A stretch of 64,000 bases of DNA from Cavenderia fasciculata (GCF_000203815.1 NW_004457695.1:372001-436000), one strand, 5' to 3'. Numbered from the stretch's first letter, positions 12,100 to 27,222 are shown. Made by a program: numbers and translations. The notes: generated by a model not told the origin, from the sequence alone.

Positions 12100-12848
12100 A
12101 TGTTTGAAGTAAGTATTAAAGATTAGTTTCAAAAAATCATACCAATTAATTTATTTTATATTTGTTTTAAAAAAGAAATTGATTGGATGAGATTAGGTTC
12201 AGATGGATTGTGGATATTATGGTCTTGGGTTGTAATGACCATATAAGCACCCTCTTCTGCCAAGATTTCAATTTATATTATGATTATTTTTCAATGTCTG
12301 GTCTGCTCTATTTTAATTGAATAGAAACAAAATTAAATAAATAATTGTATGGTCGTGTCTCTCTATTTCCTCTCTAAATTAATATCTAAATGTCTGAAAG
12401 TACTTGTCAAGACAAACAAGACCTCTTTTCTTATCCAAATAAATTATAAAAATAAAAAATTATAATAAATAAATAATATAGTTTGGAATTCTTTTTAACA
12501 ATAATTAAAGTTTCATTTTCCAGAAATAATAGTTATAATAATTAATTAATGATTTATAGTATGTATTATTATTTGTGTTTAATTGGATATTCTATGAAAA
12601 TTAATTATTAATTATAATTTTTTACTTTTCCAAAAGAAGAAATTTCTAGATTGGTAGCACCATTCCATAATGCAATGACAGGATCTAGTTTTGATAATCT
12701 ATTAGGATCGTCATCTTCATCATCTTTACAATCTGTGAGCCATGTTACAAGTACTAGTAAATTTGATTGTTGTGGTGCTAGTCATCCCCAATGCTTTGAG
12801 TTTTTTAAAGGTTGTCCAAGAGGAGGTGGTGGTGCACAAGGTGGATAA
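12100..12848 (+). CDS. possible small gene with a short first exon and a long intron
   Basis: A TATAAATA box at about 12042-12049 is followed after about 50 nt by ATGTTTGAA and a GTAAGT donor at 12109. About 500 nt downstream, an open frame runs to a TAA at 12846-12848. Its last 65 codons are protein-like: a Ser run, then FDCCGASHPQCFEFF and a Gly-rich end. The frame is open upstream to before 12620. Joining the first exon to the second needs either a donor a few bases later (GTATTA) or a middle exon; I could not settle which. I do not recognise the product, a Cys-containing Gly/Ser-rich peptide of roughly 75 aa. The downstream exon is the more certain part. Confidence 0.35.
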
Positions 12849-12924
12849 AAAAAAAGAAAAGAAATAAAGAGATTGTTTATCTCTATTTCAATCTTTCTTT
12901 CTCTGTCTCTATATATTGATCAAA

Positions 12925-14718
12925 TTACCAAGATAATAAACAATCATTTAAATAAAATTGTATATGTTTTGATGCCCAAGTATATCGATTGGTGTAAATA
13001 GTTGTTCCCTTAAAATTAGATATGACTACATTATGACTTGGATCACTTGGATAGTATTTGCGTAAAACATCCGATTGAAATCGTATTATGTGAACGGATG
13101 GAGGAAGAGGTATGATTGTTTCAATATCGGTTTTAGATGCAATACCAAGTAGACGTAGATTTTTAGGTAGGTTAGAGGTGGATAGTGGATGTTGGAATAG
13201 ATCTCCAAACTCGATACGTTCTATGGTGTCGCAGAATGTGCCTGGTTTGATGGGAGAGTTGAATGTCAGTGCGAAAATGACTGTTTTCAAGGCTGGTGAA
13301 TGTGGTATGACGTTTAGGTCAAGAGGTCCTTTGAGAGACTTTGGCATGACAAGGTGAATGACTGATGGAGGGATGATACCCATACGCAGCTGGTACACGT
13401 AGAGTGATAGATCGAGATGGGTGACAGAATGAGGAATAGAGGTTGACATGAGAGGTGAAGATTTATCGTGTCCTCCAATATGTAGTGTTTCAACGCCAAA
13501 TGGAATCACATCCTTTTCTAATATTTTACAATAGCACATTGAAAAACGTAAGTCACGTAGAGTGGATGGGAGAACACCCACTTGCAATGTTTCATTAAAT
13601 GCATAGCCAAAGTGAAGCGTCTCTAGTCCGTGTGGAAGAACTCCTTGTTTGATAGGCTTGGAATACTCGTATCCAAGTACCAGGTGATGTAGTGTACGTG
13701 GGAGTACACCTGGTTCGAGTCGACTATTAAACGAGTAACCAAATGTGAGATGAGTCAATCCATGCTCGAAAAAGGTGTGCGCGAGAATCGGTTTATTGAA
13801 CCGATACGAAAAGGTTACTCTCTCTACTGTCTGTGGTAGACATCCTGGAGGTATCTGTGTGTTGTATGAATGACCAAACGTGATCTCTCTGAGGTTGGGT
13901 GGTACATTCTCGGCAGTGATCTTTGAAAAGTTACCAAATCCAAGAGTCAAGTTAGTCAACGTGGTTGGCAGTCCTTGCATGTTCTGCTCACCGTCCTCGT
14001 CTTGGATAAATCTCAGTTTCTCCAGATAGTCTTTCCCATCAACAGCCTTGTACAGTAGTGGTTGTGCAGCGAGTAAATCCAGAGCGGTGATTGATGTTGG
14101 TAACCTACCTCCTCCTCCTTCTCCACCACTCATATTTATTGCCGATCCCAAAACACGTAGAGATGGTGGCATCTGTGTCTTTTCGAGGTCGAGGAATAGA
14201 CGACTACCACCCCTTACTGGACCAAAGTTCAATTCGACCAAGTTGGGTGGCAATACTGGCAATACCTTGTGAACATATACATTCATATAGGCATCATTAA
14301 TCTTGAGACGTTCGATATACGGTGGGATGTCGAGTTGGCCATACGAATAGCCTGTAATCTTTAACGACTTTAGATTGATTGATTCGTTGTTGGCTTCTAG
14401 TTGTCCGAGTCGATTGAGTAGTTTGGCGTACAAGTGTTGCGACACTTTGATGTGCGTGGCACACTGCACCAACGATTTGAACTGTGCTTGTTGATGTTTT
14501 TGGTCACAGTACTTTAATGATTGAAGTGTCAGCATACGCTTATTATTCAATCTTTTACATGTGTAATACAACCATATCCGATCGATATCATTGTCTAAAC
14601 TACTTGATATCTTGCTCAACACTATATTTGGTAGTGATAGTAAAGTAGCTGAACATGTTGTACTTGTTGTATTATCATTATCATCATTATCATCATTATC
14701 ATTGTCGTTGTTGTTCAT
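12925..14718 (-). CDS. FNIP repeat-containing protein
   Basis: Single exon, 597 aa. After an Asp/Asn/Thr-rich start, residues about 24-70 look F-box-like (LLSLPNIVLSKISSSL...YYTCKRLNNKR). The rest is a solenoid of about 22-residue FNIP/LRR-like units, with consensus I.PGVLP..L..L.FGY.FN..L, e.g. LEPGVLPRTLHHLVLGYEYS, IKQGVLPHGLETLHFGYAFN and LQVGVLPSTLRDLRF. FNIP proteins are a very large family in dictyostelids. The F-box-like head suggests substrate adaptors of SCF ubiquitin ligases, but this is inference. The gene is divergent from the annexin. Confidence 0.9.
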   Translation of the reverse strand: MNNNDNDNDDNDDNDNTTSTTCSATLLSLPNIVLSKISSSLDNDIDRIWLYYTCKRLNNKRMLTLQSLKYCDQKHQQAQFKSLVQCATHIKVSQHLYAKLLNRLGQLEANNESINLKSLKITGYSYGQLDIPPYIERLKINDAYMNVYVHKVLPVLPPNLVELNFGPVRGGSRLFLDLEKTQMPPSLRVLGSAINMSGGEGGGGRLPTSITALDLLAAQPLLYKAVDGKDYLEKLRFIQDEDGEQNMQGLPTTLTNLTLGFGNFSKITAENVPPNLREITFGHSYNTQIPPGCLPQTVERVTFSYRFNKPILAHTFFEHGLTHLTFGYSFNSRLEPGVLPRTLHHLVLGYEYSKPIKQGVLPHGLETLHFGYAFNETLQVGVLPSTLRDLRFSMCYCKILEKDVIPFGVETLHIGGHDKSSPLMSTSIPHSVTHLDLSLYVYQLRMGIIPPSVIHLVMPKSLKGPLDLNVIPHSPALKTVIFALTFNSPIKPGTFCDTIERIEFGDLFQHPLSTSNLPKNLRLLGIASKTDIETIIPLPPSVHIIRFQSDVLRKYYPSDPSHNVVISNFKGTTIYTNRYTWASKHIQFYLNDCLLSW

Positions 14719-15369
14719 CTTGACACAAACAAATGTATGTATGTATGTAGTGAATAATATTTAGTTTGGTAAACAAGAGCAGAGTTTGGTAGAAGTCGCA
14801 GAAAGTGTAGGTGGTGACCATCAAAAAAAGAAAATAAAATAAATAAAAAAAGAATCTGAACCACCCCTTCTCAATTTTTTGTCGATTGTTTAAAAATCGC
14901 TGCTTTGAGCCAAGGCGATTGGTAGCTTGTCAAGATCACCCCGTTATTACACCTCTTCACCACTACTTTAATTTATTTTTTATTTTTATTTTTATCGTGT
15001 ACGTTTCTTTCTTTAGCTAACCAAGATCTTTACTAGTTTGTTTTAGTTTGTTTCTATTCTATTCTCACCTGGTACGAAACAACACAATTTATTTTATTTT
15101 ATTTTTATTTTATAAATCTAATCTTCCCGCTTTTTACTCTTCAACCTTATTATTATTATTATTACTCTACTTCACACACTCACACAAACACACAAAACAC
15201 AAAACACAAACTTCAACCTCACTTTTCATTCGCTCACACATTCATCCTCATTTCATTTTATACTTTCACATTCATTCAGTTGTAAACTATAGTTAGATAT
15301 AAATAGTTAGATATATATATATAATATAAATATCAGCAGTCAAACAATCAAGTAAAACACAGATATATT
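14719..15369. other. divergent promoter region (FNIP gene / annexin)
   Basis: About 650 bp. It has ATGT repeats close to the FNIP start, C/T- and CACA-rich runs at 15110-15260 and an A/T core (ATATATATATAATATAA near 15315) about 50 nt before the annexin ATG. A long pyrimidine/CA-rich leader ahead of the annexin suggests a strongly transcribed gene. Confidence 0.4.
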
Positions 15370-17564
15370 ATGAGTCAAATCGGAAATATTGACAGCGCAA
15401 AATCGATTGGGGTTGGGCAATATCCTTCTGCTCCTCCAGCTTCAGCTGCTGATGGTAGCAATAGACAATCACATTCACCAATCCAACAAAACAACAGCCA
15501 ACCACCATCTCCACATCATAGTAGTGGTGGTGGTGGGTCAGGCGTACCATCACCTCAAGGTGGACCTCCCCAACAACAATCATATGACCAGTACAATCAA
15601 GGTGGATACGGTGTTGGAAACTATGGCCCTCCACAACCATCCCCAGTACCATCACCCCAAGGAGGAGGATATGGTGGTCCACAGCAACAAGGTGGCCCTG
15701 TACCATCGCCACAGGGTGGTCCCCAACAAGGTGGTCCCGTTCCATCACCACAAGGTGGTCCACAACAACAAGGTGGATATGGTGGTCCACAACAAGGTTA
15801 TGGACAACAAGGTGGATATGGTGGTCCGCAACAAGGTGGTTATGGTGGACCACAACAAGGTGGATATGGTGGACCACAACAAGGTGGATATGGTGGCCCA
15901 CAACAAGGAGGTTATGGTGGCCCGCAACAAGGAGGTTATGGTGGCCCACAACAAGGTGGATATGGTGGTCCGCAACAAGGAGGATACCAATCTCCACCAC
16001 AGGGAGGATATGGTGGTCCGCAACAAGGAGGCTATGGTGGACCACAACAAGGAGGATATCCACCACAAGGTGGATATGGTGGACCACAACAAGGAGGCTA
16101 TGGACAAGGAGGATACGGTGGACCACAACAAGGAGGCTATGGTGGTCCGCAACAAGGTGGATATGGCGGTACACAACAAGGTTATGGACAACAACTACCA
16201 CCACCACAACAAGGTTATGGACAACAATTACCACCACAACAACCATATTCAGGTCAATCAGTTACATCAACTGTACCTTTACCATACTACACTGTCTATG
16301 TTGGTGCAGTCAACTATCAACTATCACCAAACTTTAATGCTTCCAATGATTGTGATGTCTTGAAAAGAGCTTTTAAAGGCATCGGAACTGACGAAGCCAC
16401 AGTCATCAAAGTATTATCAAATAGAAACCTAAGAGAAAGAATTGCAATCAAAGATGAATACAATAGAAAGTTTGGAAAGACATTGGAAAAGGCCCTTAAA
16501 TCTGAAACAAGTGGTAATTTTGGTCTTGCCCTATGTGCATTACTTTATGAACCGTATGTAAACAAAATAGAATAGAATAGAATAGATTAGATTAGATTAG
16601 ATTAGAAATTAATCGTTTTTTTATTTTTTTTCTTAGACTTGAATTTGATGTTTATGAATTATACAAGGCTATGAAGGGAGCAGGTACCAATGAAAAATGT
16701 TTGGTTGAAATCTTGGTAACAAGAGGAAACCACCAAAAGGAACAAATCAAACAAAAATATCAACAAACTTATGCCAAAACCCTCGAGGCCTTTATCATTG
16801 GCGATACCTCTGGTAACTTTAAGGAATTTTTAAAATCATTATTAAATGTATGAGAGAGAGAGATCATAGGGAAATATATTGGTATTGAAATCACCCACGA
16901 TAACTAACTATTGTATTTATTTATAGAGAAGAGATGAATCATTAACATTTGATCCATATTTGGTTGAAAATGATTCAAACAAATTATACTAGTATGTAGA
17001 AGAATATATTTATTATATAGTCTCTAGACATTTTGAATCCTTTATTAATAATTAATTTATTTATTTCCAAAGTGCTGGAGAAGGTAAAATTGGAACAGAT
17101 GAAAAGGTATTTGTTGAAATTTTTACTCAAAGATCATGGGCACATATGAGAGAATTAATCAAGGTCTATGAACGTAATCATAAGAAACATTCACTTGAAA
17201 GAGCCGTTAGAAGTGAATTTAGTAGCCATTTGCGTGATGGTTTATTGGCAGTTTGTAAGTGAAAATGAATTAATTCCCTCCCTTTTGATATTTATTTACT
17301 AATTACAAATATTAATTAATTGATACTTTTATAGTGAGTTATACAAATGATCCAATTGGATATTTTACAGAATGTTTATACGATTCAATGGTTGGTTTGG
17401 GCACTCGAGATCGACAACTTATCAGAGGCATCATCTCACAACAACACCAATTGCCAACCATTAAAGATAAATATCTTTCAAAATACGGTAAACAATTATC
17501 AGCTGATATCCAAGGTGATACTAGTGGAGATTATCGTAGACTCCTTTTAGCATTGGTTGGATAA
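15370..17564 (+). CDS. Annexin with a long Gly/Tyr/Pro/Gln-rich N-terminal tail
   Basis: Five exons: 15370-16553, 16637-16847, 16927-16991, 17073-17254 and 17335-17564, about 623 aa. Residues about 50-285 are repeats of GGYGGPQQ and related units; the core of four annexin repeats starts near residue 310. Type II calcium loops are visible as KGIGTDE, KGAGTNE and KIGTDE, with VGLGTRD in repeat four. The layout matches Dictyostelium annexin C1 and vertebrate annexin A7/A11, but the tail is longer than the D. discoideum tail as I recall it. Annexins bind acidic phospholipids in a calcium-dependent way. Intron phases are 2, 0, 2 and 1, and the frame is continuous. The 24-nt repeat units are nearly identical at the DNA level, so length variation between strains is likely. 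Confidence 0.95.
15640..16200 (+). repeat. GGATATGGTGGTCCACAACAA-type coding tandem repeat
   Basis: About 20 units of 24 nt (some 18 or 21) encode GGYGGPQQ. Units differ mainly at silent positions, for example GGTCCA versus GGACCA and GGTGGA versus GGAGGC. Confidence 0.85.
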
Positions 17565-17943
17565 CCCCAATGTTGACTTTTTGTACCCAATAATATATAA
17601 AAGATAGATAGACAGCAGCATAAAAAAAATAAACTAATAATCAACAAACAATAATAATAATAAACCTATAATTATCAAAATATATAATTTTGATAAATTT
17701 TAGTAAAAAAGGAAAAACTATGATATGCCAACTAAACTCAATCAAATATTTGCTCAATTTTTGGCGTAAACAACCCGTGTCACATTTTCAAAGTTTGTCA
17801 AATCAACAACGAAAAGTTTACGTCACACACAATGGTTGTGGATTAAAATAGAAAAGGTTTAAATTCAAAAGACTACTTACTTTTTCTATTTCATTTTATA
17901 ACTCACTATATTATCTCTATTCTACAAATAAATATATAAAAAA
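17565..17943. other. intergenic region, annexin 3' flank and TIP30-like promoter
   Basis: About 380 bp, AT-rich, with AATAATAATAATAA and ATAATTTTGATAAATTTTAG runs. Nothing else seen. Confidence 0.4.
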
Positions 17944-18728
17944 ATGTCAAGAGCAATTGTTATAGGTAAATAATATTTTAAGAAAAGAATCTATCTTAAA
18001 TATTGACTAACATTTATTTCAATTTTTTGATTTTTTTTTAACAGGAGGAACAGGAGCAACTGGTAAAGAATTAATTAAAGAATTGATTAAATCATCAAAG
18101 ATTTCACATATTACATCATTGGTTAGAAAAAAAGATGAATCTGTTGAAAGTGATAAACTAGAACAAGTTGTCATTGATTTTGAAAAGATGTCTGATCATC
18201 AAGAATGTTTTAATGGTTGTAATGTTGGTTTTTGTTGTCTTGGTACAACAGCCAAAATAGCTGGTTCTAATGTATGAAAAACGATAAAAAAAAGACAACA
18301 TTTAGATACTCACTCATACTTTTACTTTTCTTTAGGCAAACTTTGAACATATTGAATTAGGATATTCATCACAATTTAGTAAAATGGCAAAACAAGGAAA
18401 TGTTGAATCGATGCATGTACTTACATCTATTGGAACCAATGCCAATAGTTGGTTCACATATCCCCGAGTAAAGGGACAAATTGAAGAAGCCATGAAAAAC
18501 GATAAATTCAATCATTGTTCTGCATATCGCCCAGGATTGTTGGATCGTGGTAAAACAGATCGTATATTTGAAAAAATATTGCTTCCTCTTTTACCAAGTA
18601 TCCCTGTTAATACAGTTGCCAAGGGAATGTTATCCAATTATTTAAGCGAATTTGAAAACCCCCCTCCCATTCATTCATTTAAGGTTTTTGGTCATCGTGA
18701 TTTATTCAATCTTGCCAAACAACTTTAA
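17944..18728 (+). CDS. TIP30/HTATIP2-like NAD(P)-binding oxidoreductase
   Basis: Three exons, 17944-17965, 18045-18271 and 18336-18728, 213 aa. The 22-nt first exon (MSRAIVI) completes the nucleotide-binding motif IGGTGATGKELIKEL. Other family landmarks are FCCLGTT, a YPRVK stretch that fits the YxxxK catalytic pair, and AYRPGLLDRG. This is an atypical short-chain dehydrogenase; the mammalian protein is tied to nuclear import and endosomal Rab5 regulation, and the amoeba role is unknown. Splice phases are 1 and 0. Confidence 0.9.
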
Positions 18729-19027
18729 AACTAGTGTTTGTTGTCCCCATGTACATTTTAAACAATAAAAATAGAAATATTAAAAATCCATAGGAACAGG
18801 TACCTTTTTTTTGTAACATACCAACACAGCTGTTTCAGATGATTTTGATTTGTACAAGTTACAATTTTGTAAATTAAAAGTAGGTGTTGCAAATTGCAGA
18901 ACAACACCCATTCTAAGTTTAAAAATTAATTTGAACTGTTTTTTAAGGGCTGTTGACTGTGTTTAGTCAAAAAGTATAAATAATTGATGTTCACCTCCAT
19001 AATAGAATCATTCAATTTAATTAAAAA

Positions 19028-19946
19028 ATGGAAAGTGCTCATAAAGAAGATAAAAAAGTAGAAACTATCAAAAAGAGTCTAGCAACTGCTATACAGAACA
19101 GTCCTTTGGGATACCATGTAGACCACGGGGTTATGGAAAAGTTCTACCAATCCTACCAAGCCAGCAACAAGTTCAATTTGGAAAACTCACTATTGTGCGC
19201 TAGCAACTTTGATGTAGATCGTGCCCTCACTTTGAAAGAACCCGTAGATCCAGCTGTTCTTGTTGGTGTTCCATATAGTGTCACTACCAATCTTGTCATG
19301 TACATGGACAGTGTGTGGTTGGACCATTTGGAAGTTCAAGTCAAACCAATTGCCGTCTTTTCAAAGTACATTGATACCATTGAATCCACCGGTGGATCTT
19401 ACAATCTCATCAAGAAAAAAGGATTTGAGAGAAAGGAAGCAAGTCAAAGAACCCTTGCCTCTTATTTCCCAGGTTTAAAGGCGTATGTAAATCAAAAAAA
19501 AAAAAAATTTAAATATATTAATAATCATAATTATTTTTTTTTAAAGTTGCGATGAAACATTGGATGTAACATCTAAATATTCCTATTCTCAGACCACTTT
19601 GGTTCATCCTTCTACAACTGTTCCTCATACAGTTCAATTGGCTGCCGGTTCCTATGTCACCTACCAATCAGCAATTCTCTATGCTTGTCGTATAACATTT
19701 ACTGATGAGAGCGAAGACCCAGAAGATTGGATCAAATATGCAGAGGACTACTTTAAGAGACCTGAAAATGAGGGTCTTAGATACAAGATTGGTCCCAACA
19801 GAAGTATTTATATTCTATTTACGGTATACAGGGATCAGATGATTGTCAAACCATACAATGATGATCTGTATTCCCCAGTTCCATTTGATGAACTAGTAGA
19901 GTATTGCTTTAATAGAGGCTTTACAAGATGGGCCAATACCAAATAA
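19028..19946 (+). CDS. unrecognised soluble protein of 284 aa
   Basis: Two exons, 19028-19482 and 19547-19946, with a 64-nt GTATGT...AAAG intron in phase 2. The product has no signal peptide, no membrane segment and little low complexity. The middle has many Thr/Ser/Val residues in alternating patterns (YSQTTLVHPSTTVPHTVQL), which suggests beta strands. The C-terminus contains EDPEDWIKYAEDYF and ends RGFTRWANTK. I do not recognise the family. Its stop lies only 36 bp from the stop of the convergent next gene. Confidence 0.8.
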
Positions 19947-19982
19947 AATAAAATATTTTATTTTATTTGATCCCATTGTGTT

Positions 19983-22594
19983 TTATTTTATATTCCATTT
20001 CCTTGTTTCTTTTTCCATTTCCTTGTTTTGTTTTGCCTTTTGTTGTTTTACCTTTACCATTTCCTTTTGTTTTTGTTGTTTTTCCTTGTTTATCTTTTGA
20101 TAAATAAAAGCATTATTAAATTCATTTTTCATATAACCTACAAACGAGCTGGCTGGGTTGATTGGAATATTCAACCTTGTTAAAGTTTCTTCCCAACGAG
20201 CTATTTGATCATTTCCTTCTTGTTGTTGGAGATGTGAAATAATCGATGGATGGGTATAGTAATGATAGATCCAAAGAACAAGACGGAGATAGTTGGGCAA
20301 TACATTTCTCTTTTCTTGTTGTTTGTAATAGAATTCGGCGATATGGTGGTTTCTAGAGAGTAGAGAAAGTGACACAATGACTTCGAGTGATCTGTACAAT
20401 TGTTTCTGTGGCAATGACCATAGTTGTAGAGTGAGTTCTGGTATTTTATCCGATGTAAGTTTGAACGATTCAAACGTAACTATTAAATGTCCAATTAAAT
20501 TTTCGTACAATTCATTATTATATTGTGTGATTGGAGATGTTGTAGTGTTGTTGGTTTGTTGATCATTACCACCATCATCGCCTTTAATGACTACTATATT
20601 TGAATGATCAATAAATGTATGAGCCAAATCCAAAGCTTGTGAAGATTTTCCAGTTTGAATATAAATTTTAAAGACTGTTTGATAGGCAAGTACTATTTGT
20701 TTGGCGATTAGTTTGTTGTTGGTATCTTGGTTGGTGTCTTGAGGTGCTCCTCTGGCAAGGGTGGCAATGTGCTCGGCTTCGAGTCGACCCAACTCGCCAA
20801 GCAAATATTTAAAGGGTAGGTTGTGGTGACCGTAGAGCTTGAGCATTTGGTTGATGAGGAGGATATGGTTGGCGAGATCGCACTGGGCAATCCCCATGAG
20901 CACATCCACTCCCTCTGGAGCGAGTGATTGCAGTTGGATATGATGTTGTTGGACCGACTTGAAATGTCTATAGATTTGCAGAGAGTAGTGACGCGCCTGT
21001 TCCGGCTCGATTCGATTCATATATTTCAAAAGGAGAAGAGTAAACTCGACAGTGACACTGTCAAGACTATCGTTGATGATATCAAACATGAGATGAGATA
21101 GTGTGGGTTGGTAGCGGTCTGCCACGCAGTCAAAGAGCGCTGTCACGACCTCTGGATGGATCGCCAGCGCCGGGTAGGCGACTTTAGCCTGATTCTGGTA
21201 GAATGCGACCATCTCCATGCTGTTGAGTCCGTTGTAGTGCTGGATCATCATGGCCAAGCCAGAGGGAGTGGGTGACACGCCCGCGGCGACCATCTGACTC
21301 CACCGCTGTTGAAACTGTGATATCTTGTGGTTGGCAATCAACATGACCAACATATTCGAGTAGAGCAGCGACTGCATATGCATCTCTTGGAAATGCGGGA
21401 TGGCCTTGTCAAAGACCTCGAGTAGACGCAGCACGGTTGGCAACCCACGCGTATACTTGGTGCCAAGCACCAGGATGAGCGACGCTGTCAACTGGTAGTC
21501 TGTCTCGAGCATGTTGAGTGGCTCGATCAGATTCTTGATCATATCATTGACCACCTCGAGCGTGAACCCAAGATGCAGCACGAGATAGGCCGTCTCATTG
21601 TTTGGTTGCAAATCCTTTCTCTTGAGTAGCTGCGACATCATATGGCGTGCTTCAATCTTGTTGTCGAGCTGACTGAGCAACGACACTGTCATATTGTATG
21701 TCTCCAAATCAAACAAGTGTTGCAAGTCTCCCAATTGACTGGCAAAACTCAACATGAGTCGCGTCGATTGTCTGTGTCTTGTATCAAAGAAATCTGTCAA
21801 TTTTCGAATAGTAGCATTCACCAATGCCGTCGTCACTTTATCATTCATCAATAACCATTTAAATAATGTATATGTACTTTGAATATCTGAAAATATCAAT
21901 TCATCATTTAATTCTTCTAATAATCTAAAAAGAATAAGAAAAAGTTAGAATTGATTGGATATATCTTAATGTAACACACATACAATGATTCATTTAATAT
22001 CTTTTGTTCATCTTGTTGTTGTTGTAAATATTTTTCTTCAAATGCTTTAAATGTAGGTAAATCACTTGATAGATAGGTTGTCTTGGTGTCATAATGAATG
22101 TGATCGGGTGCTTGTGCCGTCTCTACTTTTATCTCTGCTTGTTTCTTTTTGTGTTCTCGATAAAATGATGCTACCGATGTAGATTTGTTGTTGTTGCTTG
22201 ATTTTGTTGAGGGTATTATTTGACGATCGTTTATAAAAGGGTATTTACTTGGGTTGATAGGTTGGTTACTACTTGATGATGACGATGTATCTGATGGTTT
22301 GTAAAACTTTATAAAAGGTGTAGTCGTCAAGTGTTCATCTTGTTTTAAAATGGTCGATGATGAACTTGTACAATATGATCTACCAATAAAGTTTCTATCT
22401 ATATAACTTAATACAAGTGGTAGTGATGAAAATGATGACGATGACTGCCTTGATAAATATACATTATTATTATTATTATTGTTTTTACTATTACTCCTAT
22501 ATCTCGTCGTCGTCGTCGTTGATGATACTGATGATGATGATGATGATGATGATAATAAACTATTATAGTTTAAAACTATACATCTCCGTAACAT
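19983..22594 (-). CDS. probable mitochondrial helical-repeat (PPR-like) protein
   Basis: Two exons, 22594-21984 and 21924-19983, 850 aa; the intron is 59 nt with a GTATGT donor. The chosen start MLRRCIVLNYNSLLSSSS is Arg/Ser-rich without acidic residues, like a mitochondrial presequence; an in-frame upstream extension is Ile/Phe-rich and unlikely. Residues about 200-830 are almost wholly helical with repeated amphipathic pairs of about 35 residues, as in pentatricopeptide or TPR solenoids. The C-terminus is very Lys/Gln-rich. A role in organelle RNA handling would fit PPR proteins but rests only on this pattern. DNA at 20700-21600 is visibly richer in G+C than the rest of the gene. Confidence 0.7.
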
Positions 22595-22787
22595 CGTCTC
22601 TATCTCTCTCCCTATATTACATATACTGCTTTGTCTCAAAAAAAAGATTCTGATCAGTCTCGAGAAAAAAAACATCTTTTCTCTATCAATTTTTAAAAAG
22701 TCTTTTAGTTTTACAACTAGAAATATTATATTATATGGGTAATATTATATATGTATAGAAATTTTAAATTTATTATTATTATTTAAA

Positions 22788-25515
<2,728 letters not shown>

Positions 25516-25951
25516 GTGGTGGTACTACTACTACTATTGTTAAATAATTTAATTGTCTTCTATATGTGTTGTGTTATATATCTATATCTATCTACAGGAA
25601 TGCTTTATATCTACAACAATTCTAAATGATTAGTTGATCATCATCATCATCACTATCACCCAACTAATATATTTTGATAGAACCTACCTCTCTCTCTCTT
25701 TTTGTAACCACCACTCTATTATAAGTTCTATCTCATGTATAACGAGTATACTACTCTATTCCTCTGTCTATATATGATATCTCTCTATCTCTCTATCTCT
25801 TTCTATCAATCTAAAGAGATGGTTGGTTTGTTTATAAAAGTAAAATGATTTCTCTATATTTAAATCATATCATCACTGCACTCCCACTATATATATATAT
25901 TATATTCTTGATGATACTATATTGTTACTAGTCGTATTGTTATTGGTTTTA

Positions 25952-25987
<36 letters not shown>

Positions 25988-26189
25988 TAAAATCGTCTCT
26001 TTTAATTTGAACAAAAATACTGGTAAAAAATTTAATTTGCTTTTTTTGAGTGGGATGATGGTGTGAGAACTTTCAAACCATCACTTTTTATTTTTTTTAA
26101 TATTATTATCTTTATAGCTTTATCTCTTTATCTTTCTTTATCTTTATCTTTATATCTTTTTGTTTGGTTGGTTGTATTTATGTCATACT
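25516..26189. other. intergenic region, dyrk1 promoter
   Basis: About 670 bp between two minus-strand genes. It is built of CTCTAT/TATC simple runs and a TTA tract at about 25953-25987. No gene seen. Confidence 0.5.
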
Positions 26190-27222
26190 TTATCCTGCAA
26201 ATGAATAAGAATCAACACCTTTGAAACGACCGTTGAACTTGACTTGGAAAAGACCTCCTCCACCTTTGGCCTCTTCACCGGCACGAGCAGTCGTGATGTA
26301 GAGTGTCGAGAGGTCGTCGCCACCAAATGCAACGCTGGTGACCTTGCGCACTGGCACCATGACCGTCAACAAGAGTTGGCCGTTGTTGGGATCCCAACGA
26401 GTCACTCTGCTGCCGTCATAGTGGGCAATCCACAACTTGCCCTCTGAATCGATGGTCATGCCATCGGGGAACCCAAATTGGCCTGTAAAGGTGATAACAC
26501 GACGTCGGTTGGTAGCAGATCCCGAGTTGACGTCATAGTCGAATCGGTCGACACCCATGTCAGACGTGTCGATATAGTACATGACACGACCATCCAACGA
26601 CCAAGTGACACCGTTGGATATACCGACATTGGACAGTACACGTTGCGAGGCCTTGTTCGAGTCGATACGGTAGAGCGATGCTTCTCTTGGTTGACCATTC
26701 TTGAGTGACATTGAACCCACCCAGAAACGTCCCCGTGGATCACACTTTCCGTCGTTCATACGGTTGGTAGAGACTGTCTCTGGTTTGGCCAATTGATACT
26801 TTTCCTGTGTAATATAGTTGTACGAGTAGATACCACTTTGAAGTGCAATCACTACCTCTCCAGGTTGAGCATTTAATCTTGGTACTACAGTTCCCGGGAT
26901 TTCATTCAATTTAAAATTACTATTTGATCCAACTGATGGATTATATCTAAAAAAAAAAAAAAAACAAAACAAAAGAAAAGGTTAAAATATATTAAAACAA
27001 ACAAAAGAAACTACTTTTGGGTTTTACTTACACATAGAATTGACGACCATCAATATCAATCCAATATAATAATTTTCTTTGGTTATCCCAAATTGACCCT
27101 TCACCTAATTCTGCTCTAGCTGGAATGACCAATTGTGCCCAAACAACTTCCTCTGATTTTACATTGGTAACCATAACCAATCCAAAAACCATCACTACAA
27201 CCAAATATAATAGTATTTTCAT
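26190..27222 (-). CDS. Secreted SMP-30/gluconolactonase/regucalcin-like protein
   Basis: Two exons, 27222-27032 and 26946-26190, 315 aa. It starts MKILLYLVVVMVFGLVMV, a clear signal peptide ending near residue 23 (NVKSEE). SMP-30 motifs follow: ELGEGSIWDNQRKLLYWID, NRMNDGKCDPRGRFWVGSM, SNGVTWSLDGRVMYYIDT, FPDGMTIDSEGKLWIAHYDG and VTSVAFGGDDLSTLYITTA. The Glu, Asn and Asp metal ligands (GEG, MNDGK, SNG, FPDG) are all present. The family consists of calcium- or zinc-dependent six-bladed beta-propeller lactonases. The signal peptide distinguishes this copy from cytosolic regucalcin. G-rich boxes lie 120-150 bp upstream. Confidence 0.93.

Noticed and set aside
15368-16246. Val/His-rich minus-strand frame and other frames over the annexin repeat
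   Set aside because: They are translations of the 24-nt GGYGGPQQ repeat in wrong frames.
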